A DNA stretch of 64,000 bases from Cytobacillus oceanisediminis 2691 (GTDB taxonomy: Bacteria > Bacillota > Bacilli > Bacillales > Cytobacillaceae), in assembly GCF_007678455.1 (NCBI RefSeq), contig NZ_VEEP01000006.1:248001-312000 (forward strand), written 5' to 3'. Shown here piece after piece: positions 35,234 through 42,569 of the stretch (positions within the stretch are counted from its first letter, which is position 1; the number at the start of each line of letters is the position of its first letter). Both the position numbers and the translations under genes were made by a program. The notes beneath the pieces are model-generated. The model had not been told where the DNA came from and made no database searches. It saw only the letters and a list, made by a program, of their open reading frames with translations.

Positions 35234-35951
35234 TTTTTGCACCCTCAATCAGCTTGATCATATTTTCGATAGCTACTTCGATGATTTTCTCGCCTTTTTC
35301 CGCTGTCGCTGCCTTCGCATCACCCAGTACTGCCGTCTTGGTGAATTCCTCCCAAGGTGTCGGCGTGATATCTGCACTTGGCGGGATGTTCGGAATATCG
35401 GTGATAGCTCGTGACATATCGACGTACTCAGGTGCCAAATACAACATATAGGAAGTTTCGATTTCGCAGGCATGAAAGTAAGTGGAATGGGCTGACTTAC
35501 CATCTCGAACTTCTTCAGTGATTTGCTTCACTCCCGGATAAAATAAATACAAAACACGAAGATCCGGATATTCACTATATAATTTGCGGGCCGCTTCCTT
35601 CATGGCGACAGCATTGCCAAGATGGCCGTTAATCATGACGAACAGCTTGAAACCCTGCTCGTACAGACTGGTTCCGATATCGAACAGAAAGTTGATCAGC
35701 GATTCATTGCTGATATTGATGCTTCCGGGAAAGTTCTTCAGGCTCCATACCTGCCCATAAGGCAATGTAGGCAGGACAAACGCCCCTGTCTTTTTGGCAA
35801 CCCTTTCGGATAGCCGCTCAGCCAAAAAGTTATCTGTTCCCAATGGCAGGTGGGGGCCATGCGCCTCCACCGCCCCAATCGGCAAAATCGCAATCTGGCT
35901 TTTCTCGATTTTTTCTTTCACTTCAAAGGAGTTTTCGTTTTGAAAAATCAA
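35220..35951 (-). CDS. Creatininase-family metal-dependent amidohydrolase
   Basis: A 243-residue member of the creatininase/MftE-like hydrolase family. Metal ligands: Glu and His in AVEAHGPHLPLGTDNFLAERL (Glu about 29, His about 31, Asp about 39), His in MINGHLGN (about 117), and SAHSTYFHACEIETSYML with the C-terminal Glu (about 173). Members open cyclic amides or lactones or cut amide bonds. Here it follows a phosphotriesterase-family lactonase and precedes a KDGP aldolase, so a ring-opening or deamidation step on a phosphorylated sugar derivative is plausible. A terminator hairpin only about 30 bp upstream suggests attenuation. Confidence 0.87.
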   Translation of the reverse strand: MIFQNENSFEVKEKIEKSQIAILPIGAVEAHGPHLPLGTDNFLAERLSERVAKKTGAFVLPTLPYGQVWSLKNFPGSINISNESLINFLFDIGTSLYEQGFKLFVMINGHLGNAVAMKEAARKLYSEYPDLRVLYLFYPGVKQITEEVRDGKSAHSTYFHACEIETSYMLYLAPEYVDMSRAITDIPNIPPSADITPTPWEEFTKTAVLGDAKAATAEKGEKIIEVAIENMIKLIEGAKNGLK

Positions 35952-35979
35952 TGCTGTTCCCTCCCAATTCTGCTGGAAT

Positions 35980-36016
35980 AAAAAGACGGCTGGATTGTAA
36001 GTTCGCCAGCCGCCTT
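35980..36016 (-). terminator. Terminator/attenuator hairpin just before the creatininase-family gene
   Basis: On the minus strand an 11-bp stem with one G-T pair (36006-36016 and 35983-35993, 12-nt loop) is followed by a T-rich stretch. It ends about 30 bp before the start codon at 35951, so it either terminates upstream transcripts or acts as a conditional attenuator for the last three genes. Confidence 0.75.
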
Positions 36017-36209
36017 TATAGCTTTGAAAATGCTTGTCTGGCTTTTGTTTTTAGCTGTGTTAAGGATACTGGTTATATAATTGATTGGGCATTTGATTCT
36101 TGCACAAGCAGCAGGGTAAGATGTGACCCCGCAGAAGCCGATTAGACGGCTCAACCGCCCTAGGGAAGCAAATGCCTGAACCAAAAATCAACCGCGTGTT
36201 TAACCTAGC
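36017..36209 (-). other. Structured leader-like region between the lactonase and creatininase genes
   Basis: 193 nt without a convincing gene. Before the terminator at 35980-36016 the minus strand can form at least two more hairpins: 36136-36140 with 36147-36151 (AGCCG/CGGCT), and a 7-bp stem 36111-36117 with 36126-36132 (GCAGGGT/ACCCCGC on the plus strand). A 78-codon ORF across it lacks protein-like character. No known riboswitch consensus or T-box sequence was recognised. Confidence 0.5.
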
Positions 36210-37202
36210 CTATTTTTTAAAAGTGAAGCATCGAGCCGGATTCTCAACAAAGAACTTATGGATTAGAGCCTCTCCATCAAACCCCTGCCGATTTGCATCG
36301 TCAATGAACCGCGGTACCCATTTTGCGATGATATATTCAAGCCCAAGACCGTAATCATAGTGTTTGTAATAGGTTTTACGGGCTGTATCACCGCTGACAA
36401 GGATTTGGTTTTCATAGCCTTTTTTGACAAGGTCAAGGATGGAGGAGATGCGTGTGCTTTCGGGCGCGTATTTGATTTTGGCAATGCCGTCAAAACTGAG
36501 GTAGGCACCTGTTGAAGCGATCTTCTCGTGGTAATATGGATCAGGATTTCGGTCCATATGACCAAAACTCATGAAATTCAAGTCGACGCCTTCCGATTTT
36601 AAAAGTTCGATTTGCTCTAGACCCATCGTCCCAGCTTCTGTGTGAGAATGAAGGGGTGCTTTTGTTTCATGGTGGGCACGGGCAACGGCACGCAGAGTTT
36701 TTTCCTCGAGCGGCGTGATGCGGTTATAACCTGTCCCAAATTTCACCTGGCCCGCTTTGAAAGGAGTGCCCTCCAAGCCTTCTTCAACTTCCCTTATGAC
36801 TACTTCAGTCAGTTGGTTGATGGTGGCACGGTCAATCCACTCATAATAAGTTTTATAATCACCGATGATTGGCTTTAGCTCGTCTTTGATTTTTGCATCC
36901 CATAAAAAGCTTTTGTTGAAACCGGCGGTCCCGACGATATGGATATCGAGTTCTTCGGAAATTTCCTTGACTGCCTGAACGTCGCGGCCATAGTCGATCG
37001 CCGTGGCATCCACAATTGATTTCCCGCCATGGTTTTTAAAATCCTCAACATCTTTTTTGGATTTTTCCTTATCATCAAGAAGAAGATCGTCTTCTCCCCT
37101 CTCCTGCCAAAAGGCGGGGCGGCAGACAATGTGTTCGTGAGAGTAAGTGAAACCCAGGTCGGTTGGGGCAATATCCCCCCGTAACGTACGTATGAAGCTC
37201 AT
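36210..37202 (-). CDS. Phosphotriesterase-family hydrolase, probable phosphorylated sugar lactonase
   Basis: About 330 residues, started at the ATG at 37200-37202 with GGGAGGGA six bases upstream. Amidohydrolase-superfamily metal ligands in PTE order: HEH in YSHEHIVCRP (about 20-22), bridging Lys in GQVKFGTG (about 148), His in LHSHTEAG, His in MSFGHMDRNPD, and Asp in LVSGDTARKTYY. COG1735-type members act on phosphorylated aldono-lactones rather than organophosphates (family knowledge). Next to an ascorbate-type PTS it may replace UlaG and open a lactone 6-phosphate (inference). It lies 70 nt after the PTS IIC gene. Confidence 0.88.
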   Translation of the reverse strand: MSFIRTLRGDIAPTDLGFTYSHEHIVCRPAFWQERGEDDLLLDDKEKSKKDVEDFKNHGGKSIVDATAIDYGRDVQAVKEISEELDIHIVGTAGFNKSFLWDAKIKDELKPIIGDYKTYYEWIDRATINQLTEVVIREVEEGLEGTPFKAGQVKFGTGYNRITPLEEKTLRAVARAHHETKAPLHSHTEAGTMGLEQIELLKSEGVDLNFMSFGHMDRNPDPYYHEKIASTGAYLSFDGIAKIKYAPESTRISSILDLVKKGYENQILVSGDTARKTYYKHYDYGLGLEYIIAKWVPRFIDDANRQGFDGEALIHKFFVENPARCFTFKK

Positions 37203-37272
37203 GGTGATTCCCTCCCTAATGGAATAGGTAAAGGGCATTATTGATGCCCTTTACCCTCAATTAAATCAAGTT

Positions 37273-38568
37273 TTAAAAGAAAAGCTGAGCCAGGAAGCGG
37301 ACGATCGGTCCCAGGATGAACATGTCTGAATCCGCTGCCCACATTGCAGTATCTGGCACTGTGCTTGAAATCAGCATTTTTACCATGATGAATTGTCCCC
37401 AGGCTACAACTGTTGAAGTGATGAATCCTCCAAGCAATGCGCCGCGCACACCGCCAGTTGCGTTTCCGAATACCCCGGCAGTCGCACCGTGGAAAAAGAG
37501 GACGATCATAGTTGGAACAAAAACGTAGCTTACAGTGCTTCCAAGAACCAGCAGCCAGATAAGAGCCCCGGCAAAGGCTCCAAGGAAGCCAAGAATAACA
37601 GCGTTTGGAGCAAATGGGAATACGATAGGGCAATCAAGCGCTGGCTTGGCACCAGGAACAAGCTTTGTTGCAATACCGTTAAATGCAGGTACGATTTCTC
37701 CAATGAACATCCTTACACCCAGGAGCACGATGGCAATACCGCCGGCAAAAGTGAAGGACTGGATGATTGAGTAAATGATGAAGTTCTGTTCCCCAGCTTT
37801 GGCCATAAGATCAGCTGCGCCCTGGGTATCCTTTGTTGAAAGAATGATTGCGCCAACCAGGAAAAGCAGCCCCATTGTCAATGCTGTAATAACATTTGAA
37901 TCGCGAAGGAATTCAAGTCCCTTTGGCAGCTTGATTTTTTCTGAATCGTTTTCTTTGTTGCCTGCAATTTTACCGACAAGTGCTGCAAGAAGTGCGACAG
38001 ATGCAGATGTATGGCCGAGTGCGATATTGTCATTCCCAGTAATTTTACGCATGAACGGCTGCGTCAAGGCCGGCTGAATGGTCCAGTATAGACCCATGAT
38101 GACAGCAAGGAAAATGACCAGTTTGACAAAAGAAACATCGCCGACCGCATGAACGACAATCCCGGCAAAAATAGTTGTGGTCCAGAACATCATGTGGCCT
38201 GTAAGATAGATGAACTTAAATTTAGTAAAACGCGCCAGAAGAACGTTGATCAGGAAGCCGAGTGTCATAGCTAAAGTAACCGCACTTCCGTATTTGGCAT
38301 TGAAGCCTTCCTGGCCCATGAATTTGCCAAGCGACTCTCCCTGAAGGTTAAACACTTCTTTCCACATTGGTTCAAAAACCATAAGAGCGTTTACAATAAC
38401 ACCTGCGCCAGCACCGATAATCAGGAATCCAATAATAGCTTTAAACGTGCCGCTTATGACCTGGCTTGAGTTTTTCTTTTGCAGCAAAAGCCCGAGCAGG
38501 ACGATGAAACCAAGCAGAATTGCAGGTGTTCCAAAGACGTTGGTGGCAACCCATTTGATTATTTCCAT
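37273..38568 (-). CDS. PTS IIC component, ascorbate-type (UlaA/SgaT family)
   Basis: A 431-residue membrane transporter with about 10-12 spans. The start MEIIKWVATNVFGTPAILLGFIVLLGLLLQKK and segments QVISGTFKAIIGFLIIGAGAGVIVNAL, LIYLTGHMMFW-like KFIYLTGHMMFW, PFMRKITGNDNIALGHT, and VPAFNGIATKLVPGAKPALDCPIVFPFAPNAVILGF are characteristic of UlaA. It moves and phosphorylates a sugar or lactone with IIA and IIB. GGGGG precedes the ATG. The substrate could be L-ascorbate, but the downstream enzymes are not the standard ula set. Confidence 0.93.
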   Translation of the reverse strand: MEIIKWVATNVFGTPAILLGFIVLLGLLLQKKNSSQVISGTFKAIIGFLIIGAGAGVIVNALMVFEPMWKEVFNLQGESLGKFMGQEGFNAKYGSAVTLAMTLGFLINVLLARFTKFKFIYLTGHMMFWTTTIFAGIVVHAVGDVSFVKLVIFLAVIMGLYWTIQPALTQPFMRKITGNDNIALGHTSASVALLAALVGKIAGNKENDSEKIKLPKGLEFLRDSNVITALTMGLLFLVGAIILSTKDTQGAADLMAKAGEQNFIIYSIIQSFTFAGGIAIVLLGVRMFIGEIVPAFNGIATKLVPGAKPALDCPIVFPFAPNAVILGFLGAFAGALIWLLVLGSTVSYVFVPTMIVLFFHGATAGVFGNATGGVRGALLGGFITSTVVAWGQFIMVKMLISSTVPDTAMWAADSDMFILGPIVRFLAQLFF

Positions 38569-38593
38569 TCTTTTTTCCCCCTAAAAGAATTTT

Positions 38594-38860
38594 TTATTGC
38601 AAGTTTTCCTGTAAAGCCGTTTTAATTTCGTTCATGTCGAAATAGTTGTTGACGATAATCACTTTCGAGCTAGTTCCTTCAAGTGTCTGAGCAAGCTCAT
38701 TGCTTGTCACGATATAATCCGGCGACATGCTGGAAGCAGTTGATACATCCGTATTTTCAACGTCCGCAGTGATTACAAGGTCCCTCAGAACAGTTTCAAC
38801 ATTCATTCGCAAAATAAGGCTCGTTCCTTGTCCAAGTCCGCATACACATAAAATTTTCAT
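38594..38860 (-). CDS. PTS IIB component, ascorbate/lactose-type
   Basis: An 88-residue phosphocarrier. The phosphocysteine loop is at the N-terminus (MKILCVCGLGQGTSLILRM, phospho-Cys at about residue 7), followed by a Rossmann-like fold with SMSPDYIVTSNELAQTL. It overlaps the IIA stop by one base and is 25 nt before IIC. It accepts phosphate from IIA. Confidence 0.93.
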   Translation of the reverse strand: MKILCVCGLGQGTSLILRMNVETVLRDLVITADVENTDVSTASSMSPDYIVTSNELAQTLEGTSSKVIIVNNYFDMNEIKTALQENLQ

Positions 38861-39300
38861 TATTCTTTCCCCCCGATTAGTGTTTTAATATCTTTATAGT
38901 TTGTTGCTTGTTGCAGTTTTCCCACATTGCTTTGGTCTCCAAGAAGGAGCATTAGCTTTTGCAAAATTTGCAGGTGCTGATCGCTTGTTGAAGCACCAAG
39001 GGCAAATACAAAGGTTACAGGATCATTTGCTGCATTGCCGAAAACTACTGGATTCTTCAGGCGGACAAACGAAACAGATGCTTCACTTACTCCATCCTCC
39101 GGCCTTGCATGTGGCAGGGCAATTTTGGGAGCGAGTACAAAATATGGCCCATTATTGTGGTACGATTCAATCATTGCATCGACATATCTTTCCTCAACGG
39201 CACCCTCCCGCACCAGAAGGCTTCCCGCCGCCCGGATTGCTTCATCGGGAGTCGCCGCTTCCACATCAAGGGCAACCAGACTGGATTCTAAAAACTTCAT
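38860..39300 (-). CDS. PTS IIA component, mannitol/fructose-ascorbate type
   Basis: A 146-residue cytoplasmic phosphocarrier. The active His is in APKIALPHARPEDGV (about residue 64), and the flanking SFVRLKNPVVFGNAANDPVTFVFALGA and SDQHLQILQKLMLLL segments are typical of the EIIA-Mtl/Ntr fold. It resembles the C-terminal domain of the regulator encoded just upstream (same PHARPEDGV motif), which points to a common ancestor and competition for phosphate. Confidence 0.93.
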   Translation of the reverse strand: MKFLESSLVALDVEAATPDEAIRAAGSLLVREGAVEERYVDAMIESYHNNGPYFVLAPKIALPHARPEDGVSEASVSFVRLKNPVVFGNAANDPVTFVFALGASTSDQHLQILQKLMLLLGDQSNVGKLQQATNYKDIKTLIGGKE

Positions 39301-39344
39301 GATGAAAACCCTTTCTGTTACAATTTTAGTTGTTGATTTTAAAA

Positions 39345-41456
39345 CTAGACCTTATGAGCTGTTAGTAATTCAAAAATATTTTTTGGTGATTCTGAAGCTA
39401 TTATTTCTTCTATATTTGCCTGATTTCCCAATAGGTCCGTCAGCTCACCGAGTGCCTTTAAATGGGATTCTCCATCGGTAGCTGCAAGAACGAGTATAAG
39501 ATTGACCGGGTGAGTTCCTTTATCGGAAAAATCGACACTGCTGTCCAGTTTTAAAAGGCTCATGCCAAGCCTATTCACTCCATCTTCCGGGCGTGCATGC
39601 GGGATAGCGAATTTTGGCGCGATCACGATATAAGGACCCATTTTAATCAGCGAATCAATCATGGCTTTAATATAATCACGGGTGATAGATCCTTTATTCA
39701 AAAGTGGCTCGGCAGCCAGCTTTATAGCGTGCTTCCAATCGCTTGCCCCTTCCCTTATCAAAATGTTTTCAACAGGAAGAATGTCAGCAAGAGAAGGCTT
39801 TTCTGCCGTTGCCACTTTCTGGACGGGAGCAGACAAAAACCGTTTCAGCTCCCTTTCAAGCGCATCTCGGTTATGAATGTCGGCATATTGGCCAATCAAG
39901 TCAAGCAGGATCTCGGCTGAAGCCCTTTTTTGGTGTGGCGCCGAGTCATCAACCAACGCATTAACCTTTTTTAAAAGTCCCTCTTTTTCAGCATCCGATA
40001 AAATCGGAGATACGACAAAAACCGGCTTATCGCTTTTTTCAAGCGGAATGGTCGAGATGATAAAGTCGGCGTCAATCAGGTTTTTTTCATATTCCCGAAG
40101 TGAAACGCTTCCATAAATATCAACAGTAGAGAACAGCCCTTCCAGCTGATGCTGCAGCAATTTGGAAGTGCCTAGCCCCTTCGTGCAAACCAGCAACGCA
40201 GTTTTTCGTTCCGGAGGCTTAGCGTCAACCCTTCTCATCCAGCCGCCAAAATGAGTGGCAATCAGTGCTACTTCGTTGTCGTTGGCCGAGTTTCCCGCTG
40301 CCTCCTCAAGATGGTGGACAACTTTTTTTGTCAGTTGAAAAATAACCTGATACTTGTCCTTGATCAATTCAGCGGAATCACTTTGGTCCTCCAGCCCATA
40401 TTTCAGCCGGTAGTAGGCAGGTTTTATATGAAGAAGGAGATTCTTTTTGATTTCATTGATATCTTCAAAAAATACACAGGCATATTTTTGAAAATCTGTA
40501 ACCATGGAATCAGCAACCTGTTCAAGCATAGGTGAGATATTCTCATCCCTGGCTTCGGAAAACTGGACTCTTGAGCTTAGCAAATGCTTGGTCAGATAAA
40601 ATATTTCATCCTCCGGAAAATGAACTCCAAACAACCTGGAAAGCTTGGCGCCTATTTCCTTTGCCGCTTCGAACTCACTTGCTTCCTTAAGAACTTCTTT
40701 TTCAACAGGATCAATTTCAATCCTCTTGCCTTGCGCGAGCCTTCTTCCGAATAAAAGGAGCCTTAAAGAAAGATTCTGCATGAAATCATCCGTAAAAACG
40801 ACATTCAGTTCCTTTTCCGTTTCCACCAATATTCCGTGAACCGCTTTCAATTTTTCAAAATCAAAAAGGTTCAATTCCTCACGGTTTTGGTTGATAAGCA
40901 ATGGAATTTGATTAATAATCGTCTGCAGTTTCTGATCCGATAAAACCTGCTGAAGATAAAACACGATTGCCTTTCGTTTATCATCTTCATCTCCAAGGAT
41001 CAGGTATCCGGACTTTCGATCCGACTTAAGCTCAAGGTCAAACCTGGATAGCTCGTTCTTTAAGCCTTTAACATCTTCCAGCGTGGTGTTTCTGCTGACC
41101 CTTGTTTTTCCCATTAAATCCTCTAGAAAAATAGGTGCCTCCCTGGCCATCAAATAAATCGCGATCAGAGCCTTACGCTCATCGGGAGAATATTCATAGT
41201 GCCAGACACCAGCAGATGTACCAATCAGTTCTGGAATTTGACTTCTCGCTTCCTCTTCCAAATGGAAGCCGACAGACCTTACATAGTTCACTTCAGGAAG
41301 CTTCTGGTCTTTAAGCCACGAATTAATTTTTTCAATATCGTAGTAGACCGTCCTCCGCGAAATCTTGAATTTTTCCGTAAGTTCTTTGATCGGCACATTG
41401 GAATCCGCCTGGACCAAATAGGCCAATATGGCATTACTTCGTTGATCCAATGACAT
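39345..41456 (-). CDS. PRD-containing transcriptional activator with EIIB and EIIA domains (MtlR/LicR type)
   Basis: A 703-residue regulator. Domains in order: N-terminal helix-turn-helix (about 5-60, IKELTEKFKISRRTVYYDIEKINSWL) with a second winged helix (ARVSRNTTLEDVKGL-like, about 110-130), two PRD modules (about 180-400; PRD1 with VHGILVETEKEL, PRD2 with LLLHIKPAYYRLKYGLE and VALIATHFGGW), an EIIB-like domain (about 410-500, ALLVCTKGLGTSKLLQHQ with its Cys), and an EIIA domain (about 550-700, FAIPHARPEDGV). It is a DNA-binding activator, not an RNA antiterminator, tuned by PTS phosphorylation of its PRD His and EII residues. It is the first gene of the operon; AGGAGGTGA precedes the ATG. 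Confidence 0.93.
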   Translation of the reverse strand: MSLDQRSNAILAYLVQADSNVPIKELTEKFKISRRTVYYDIEKINSWLKDQKLPEVNYVRSVGFHLEEEARSQIPELIGTSAGVWHYEYSPDERKALIAIYLMAREAPIFLEDLMGKTRVSRNTTLEDVKGLKNELSRFDLELKSDRKSGYLILGDEDDKRKAIVFYLQQVLSDQKLQTIINQIPLLINQNREELNLFDFEKLKAVHGILVETEKELNVVFTDDFMQNLSLRLLLFGRRLAQGKRIEIDPVEKEVLKEASEFEAAKEIGAKLSRLFGVHFPEDEIFYLTKHLLSSRVQFSEARDENISPMLEQVADSMVTDFQKYACVFFEDINEIKKNLLLHIKPAYYRLKYGLEDQSDSAELIKDKYQVIFQLTKKVVHHLEEAAGNSANDNEVALIATHFGGWMRRVDAKPPERKTALLVCTKGLGTSKLLQHQLEGLFSTVDIYGSVSLREYEKNLIDADFIISTIPLEKSDKPVFVVSPILSDAEKEGLLKKVNALVDDSAPHQKRASAEILLDLIGQYADIHNRDALERELKRFLSAPVQKVATAEKPSLADILPVENILIREGASDWKHAIKLAAEPLLNKGSITRDYIKAMIDSLIKMGPYIVIAPKFAIPHARPEDGVNRLGMSLLKLDSSVDFSDKGTHPVNLILVLAATDGESHLKALGELTDLLGNQANIEEIIASESPKNIFELLTAHKV

Positions 41457-41484
41457 TAGCGTTCACCTCCTTTGCCCTGTTAGT

Positions 41485-41526
41485 TTGCACAATACAGTCT
41501 GATTATTGCGCATTCCAATTGTGCAA
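41485..41526. promoter_or_regulatory. Inverted repeat TTGCACAAT / ATTGTGCAA upstream of the PRD activator
   Basis: Two 9-bp half-sites (41485-41493 and 41518-41526) in perfect inversion, with a third partial copy ATTGCGCAT at 41505-41513. It lies 29-70 bp upstream of the start codon, near a TATAAT-like -10 element on the minus strand (about 41538-41543). It is a candidate site for autoactivation of the operon. Confidence 0.6.
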
Positions 41527-41770
41527 TTTCAGACTCAATTATACTAATCATGGTGCAAAGATGAGCTTATAAAGGTTTCTCGGTTGGCGCAGTAATTTCC
41601 ACTCCATCCCAAGGTGTTGTTATAAATCTTATTATTACTTGCTTTAGCAATTGCTTATCTTTACTATACTGTGGGTTCTTTGCAAAAAGTAGACCAAATG
41701 CCGCTCGAAGATTCTGTGCAAAATTGGACCTTTTAAAACATGCCACCTGGCAACTTAACACAAATTACAG

Positions 41771-41812
41771 AAGCATAGGGACATACCCTCGGTACGTCCC
41801 CATGCTTCTTAA
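41771..41812. repeat. REP-like hairpin (AGAAGCAT...ATGCTTCT)
   Basis: Long hairpin: arms AGAAGCAT and ATGCTTCT with inner complementary parts GGGACATACC and GGTACGTCCC around CTC. It is the same family as the element at 14086-14112 (GTACC loop subtype) and related to the modules around the RAYT gene. Confidence 0.7.
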
Positions 41813-42188
41813 GAGATAGACTCAAAGAAAAAGGAGTGATGATAAGTAGAAGGACAACTCAAAAGAGGGAAACGACAAAGAGGAAAACAATCATCAAATC
41901 TTTCATAAACTGATTATTAAGATAAGTACTACCTAAAATATATCGAAAAAGAGAAAACCACCATCAATTTCACTTAATTGAAAATCAGTAAGGATATATA
42001 AAAAAATGAGGTCAAAATTCGTAAGAATCCCACCCAAATACAGTTCCTGATCTAATCAGATAATTACACCATCAACCTCCAAACATCAATGAACCTCAAC
42101 CAAACTATTCCGACCCCGAACGCGACGGCAGAAGAACGAAATCGCTACGCGATGGCCTCCAAGTTTAGTTTAAACAGTTAAAAAGTGC
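41813..42188. other. Intergenic region, no gene seen
   Basis: Low-complexity AT-rich DNA with a GC-richer patch at 42112-42160. No intact ORF. The patch may be a trace of a lost mobile element, given the integrase fragment that follows, but I cannot support more. Confidence 0.35.
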
Positions 42189-42260
42189 ATAAAAAAAAAA
42201 GTTCCCTTTCTTATGGTATTGTTTAATCGCCAAACCAAACAAATACAATAGAAAAGAACT
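42189..42260. repeat. Imperfect inverted repeat next to an integrase fragment
   Basis: AAAAAAGTTC...TATTGTTT on the left is partly complementary to AAACAAATACAATA...AGAACTTTT on the right (about 72 bp in total). It precedes a truncated tyrosine recombinase and could be the end of a mobile element. Confidence 0.45.
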
Positions 42261-42364
42261 TTTCGTCCATGATTATAACACAGAAATATATAACACTAAT
42301 TCCCTTTCCAGGCCTCCTCCTGCCTTCTGATCTTAATTTCAAAATTAAAATCAGGAGGCACACC

Positions 42365-42538
42365 ATGAATACATATGATCAAAAAGTAAACTTGTACTTT
42401 GAACTGAAAAATACTCCCGAGTCTTCAAGAGAGTCCTATGGAAGAAGGATACGTTCATTCACTTCTTTCATGAAGGAACAAGACCATCCCTTTGGCCATG
42501 GCTCAAAAGAAAGAAGACAGAGTATCTCTCTGCCTTAA
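42365..42538 (+). pseudogene. Tyrosine recombinase (phage-integrase family) N-terminal fragment
   Basis: From the ATG at 42365, with AGGAGG just upstream, the peptide MNTYDQKVNLYFELKNTPES, then SYGRRIRSFTSFMKEQD, looks like the SAM-like core-binding domain at the start of XerD-type integrases. After about 42 residues the similarity ends and the frame closes at 42538. The catalytic Arg-His-Arg-Tyr part is missing. It is a remnant of a deleted element; the upstream inverted repeat supports that. Confidence 0.6.
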
Positions 42539-42569
42539 GTGGTAACACATTTAAATTTTTTCTTAATTA

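Noticed and set aside
35948-36184. 78-codon ORF between the lactonase and creatininase genes
   Set aside because: It runs through the terminator hairpin, has no ribosome binding site and an atypical composition.
36017-36209. T-box or RAT antiterminator site before the creatininase-family gene
   Set aside because: No T-box core sequence was found, and the PRD regulator is of the DNA-binding MtlR/LicR type rather than an RNA-binding antiterminator.
41567-41761. 64-codon minus-strand ORF upstream of the PRD activator
   Set aside because: Lies in the likely promoter region, has no ribosome binding site and no protein-like features.
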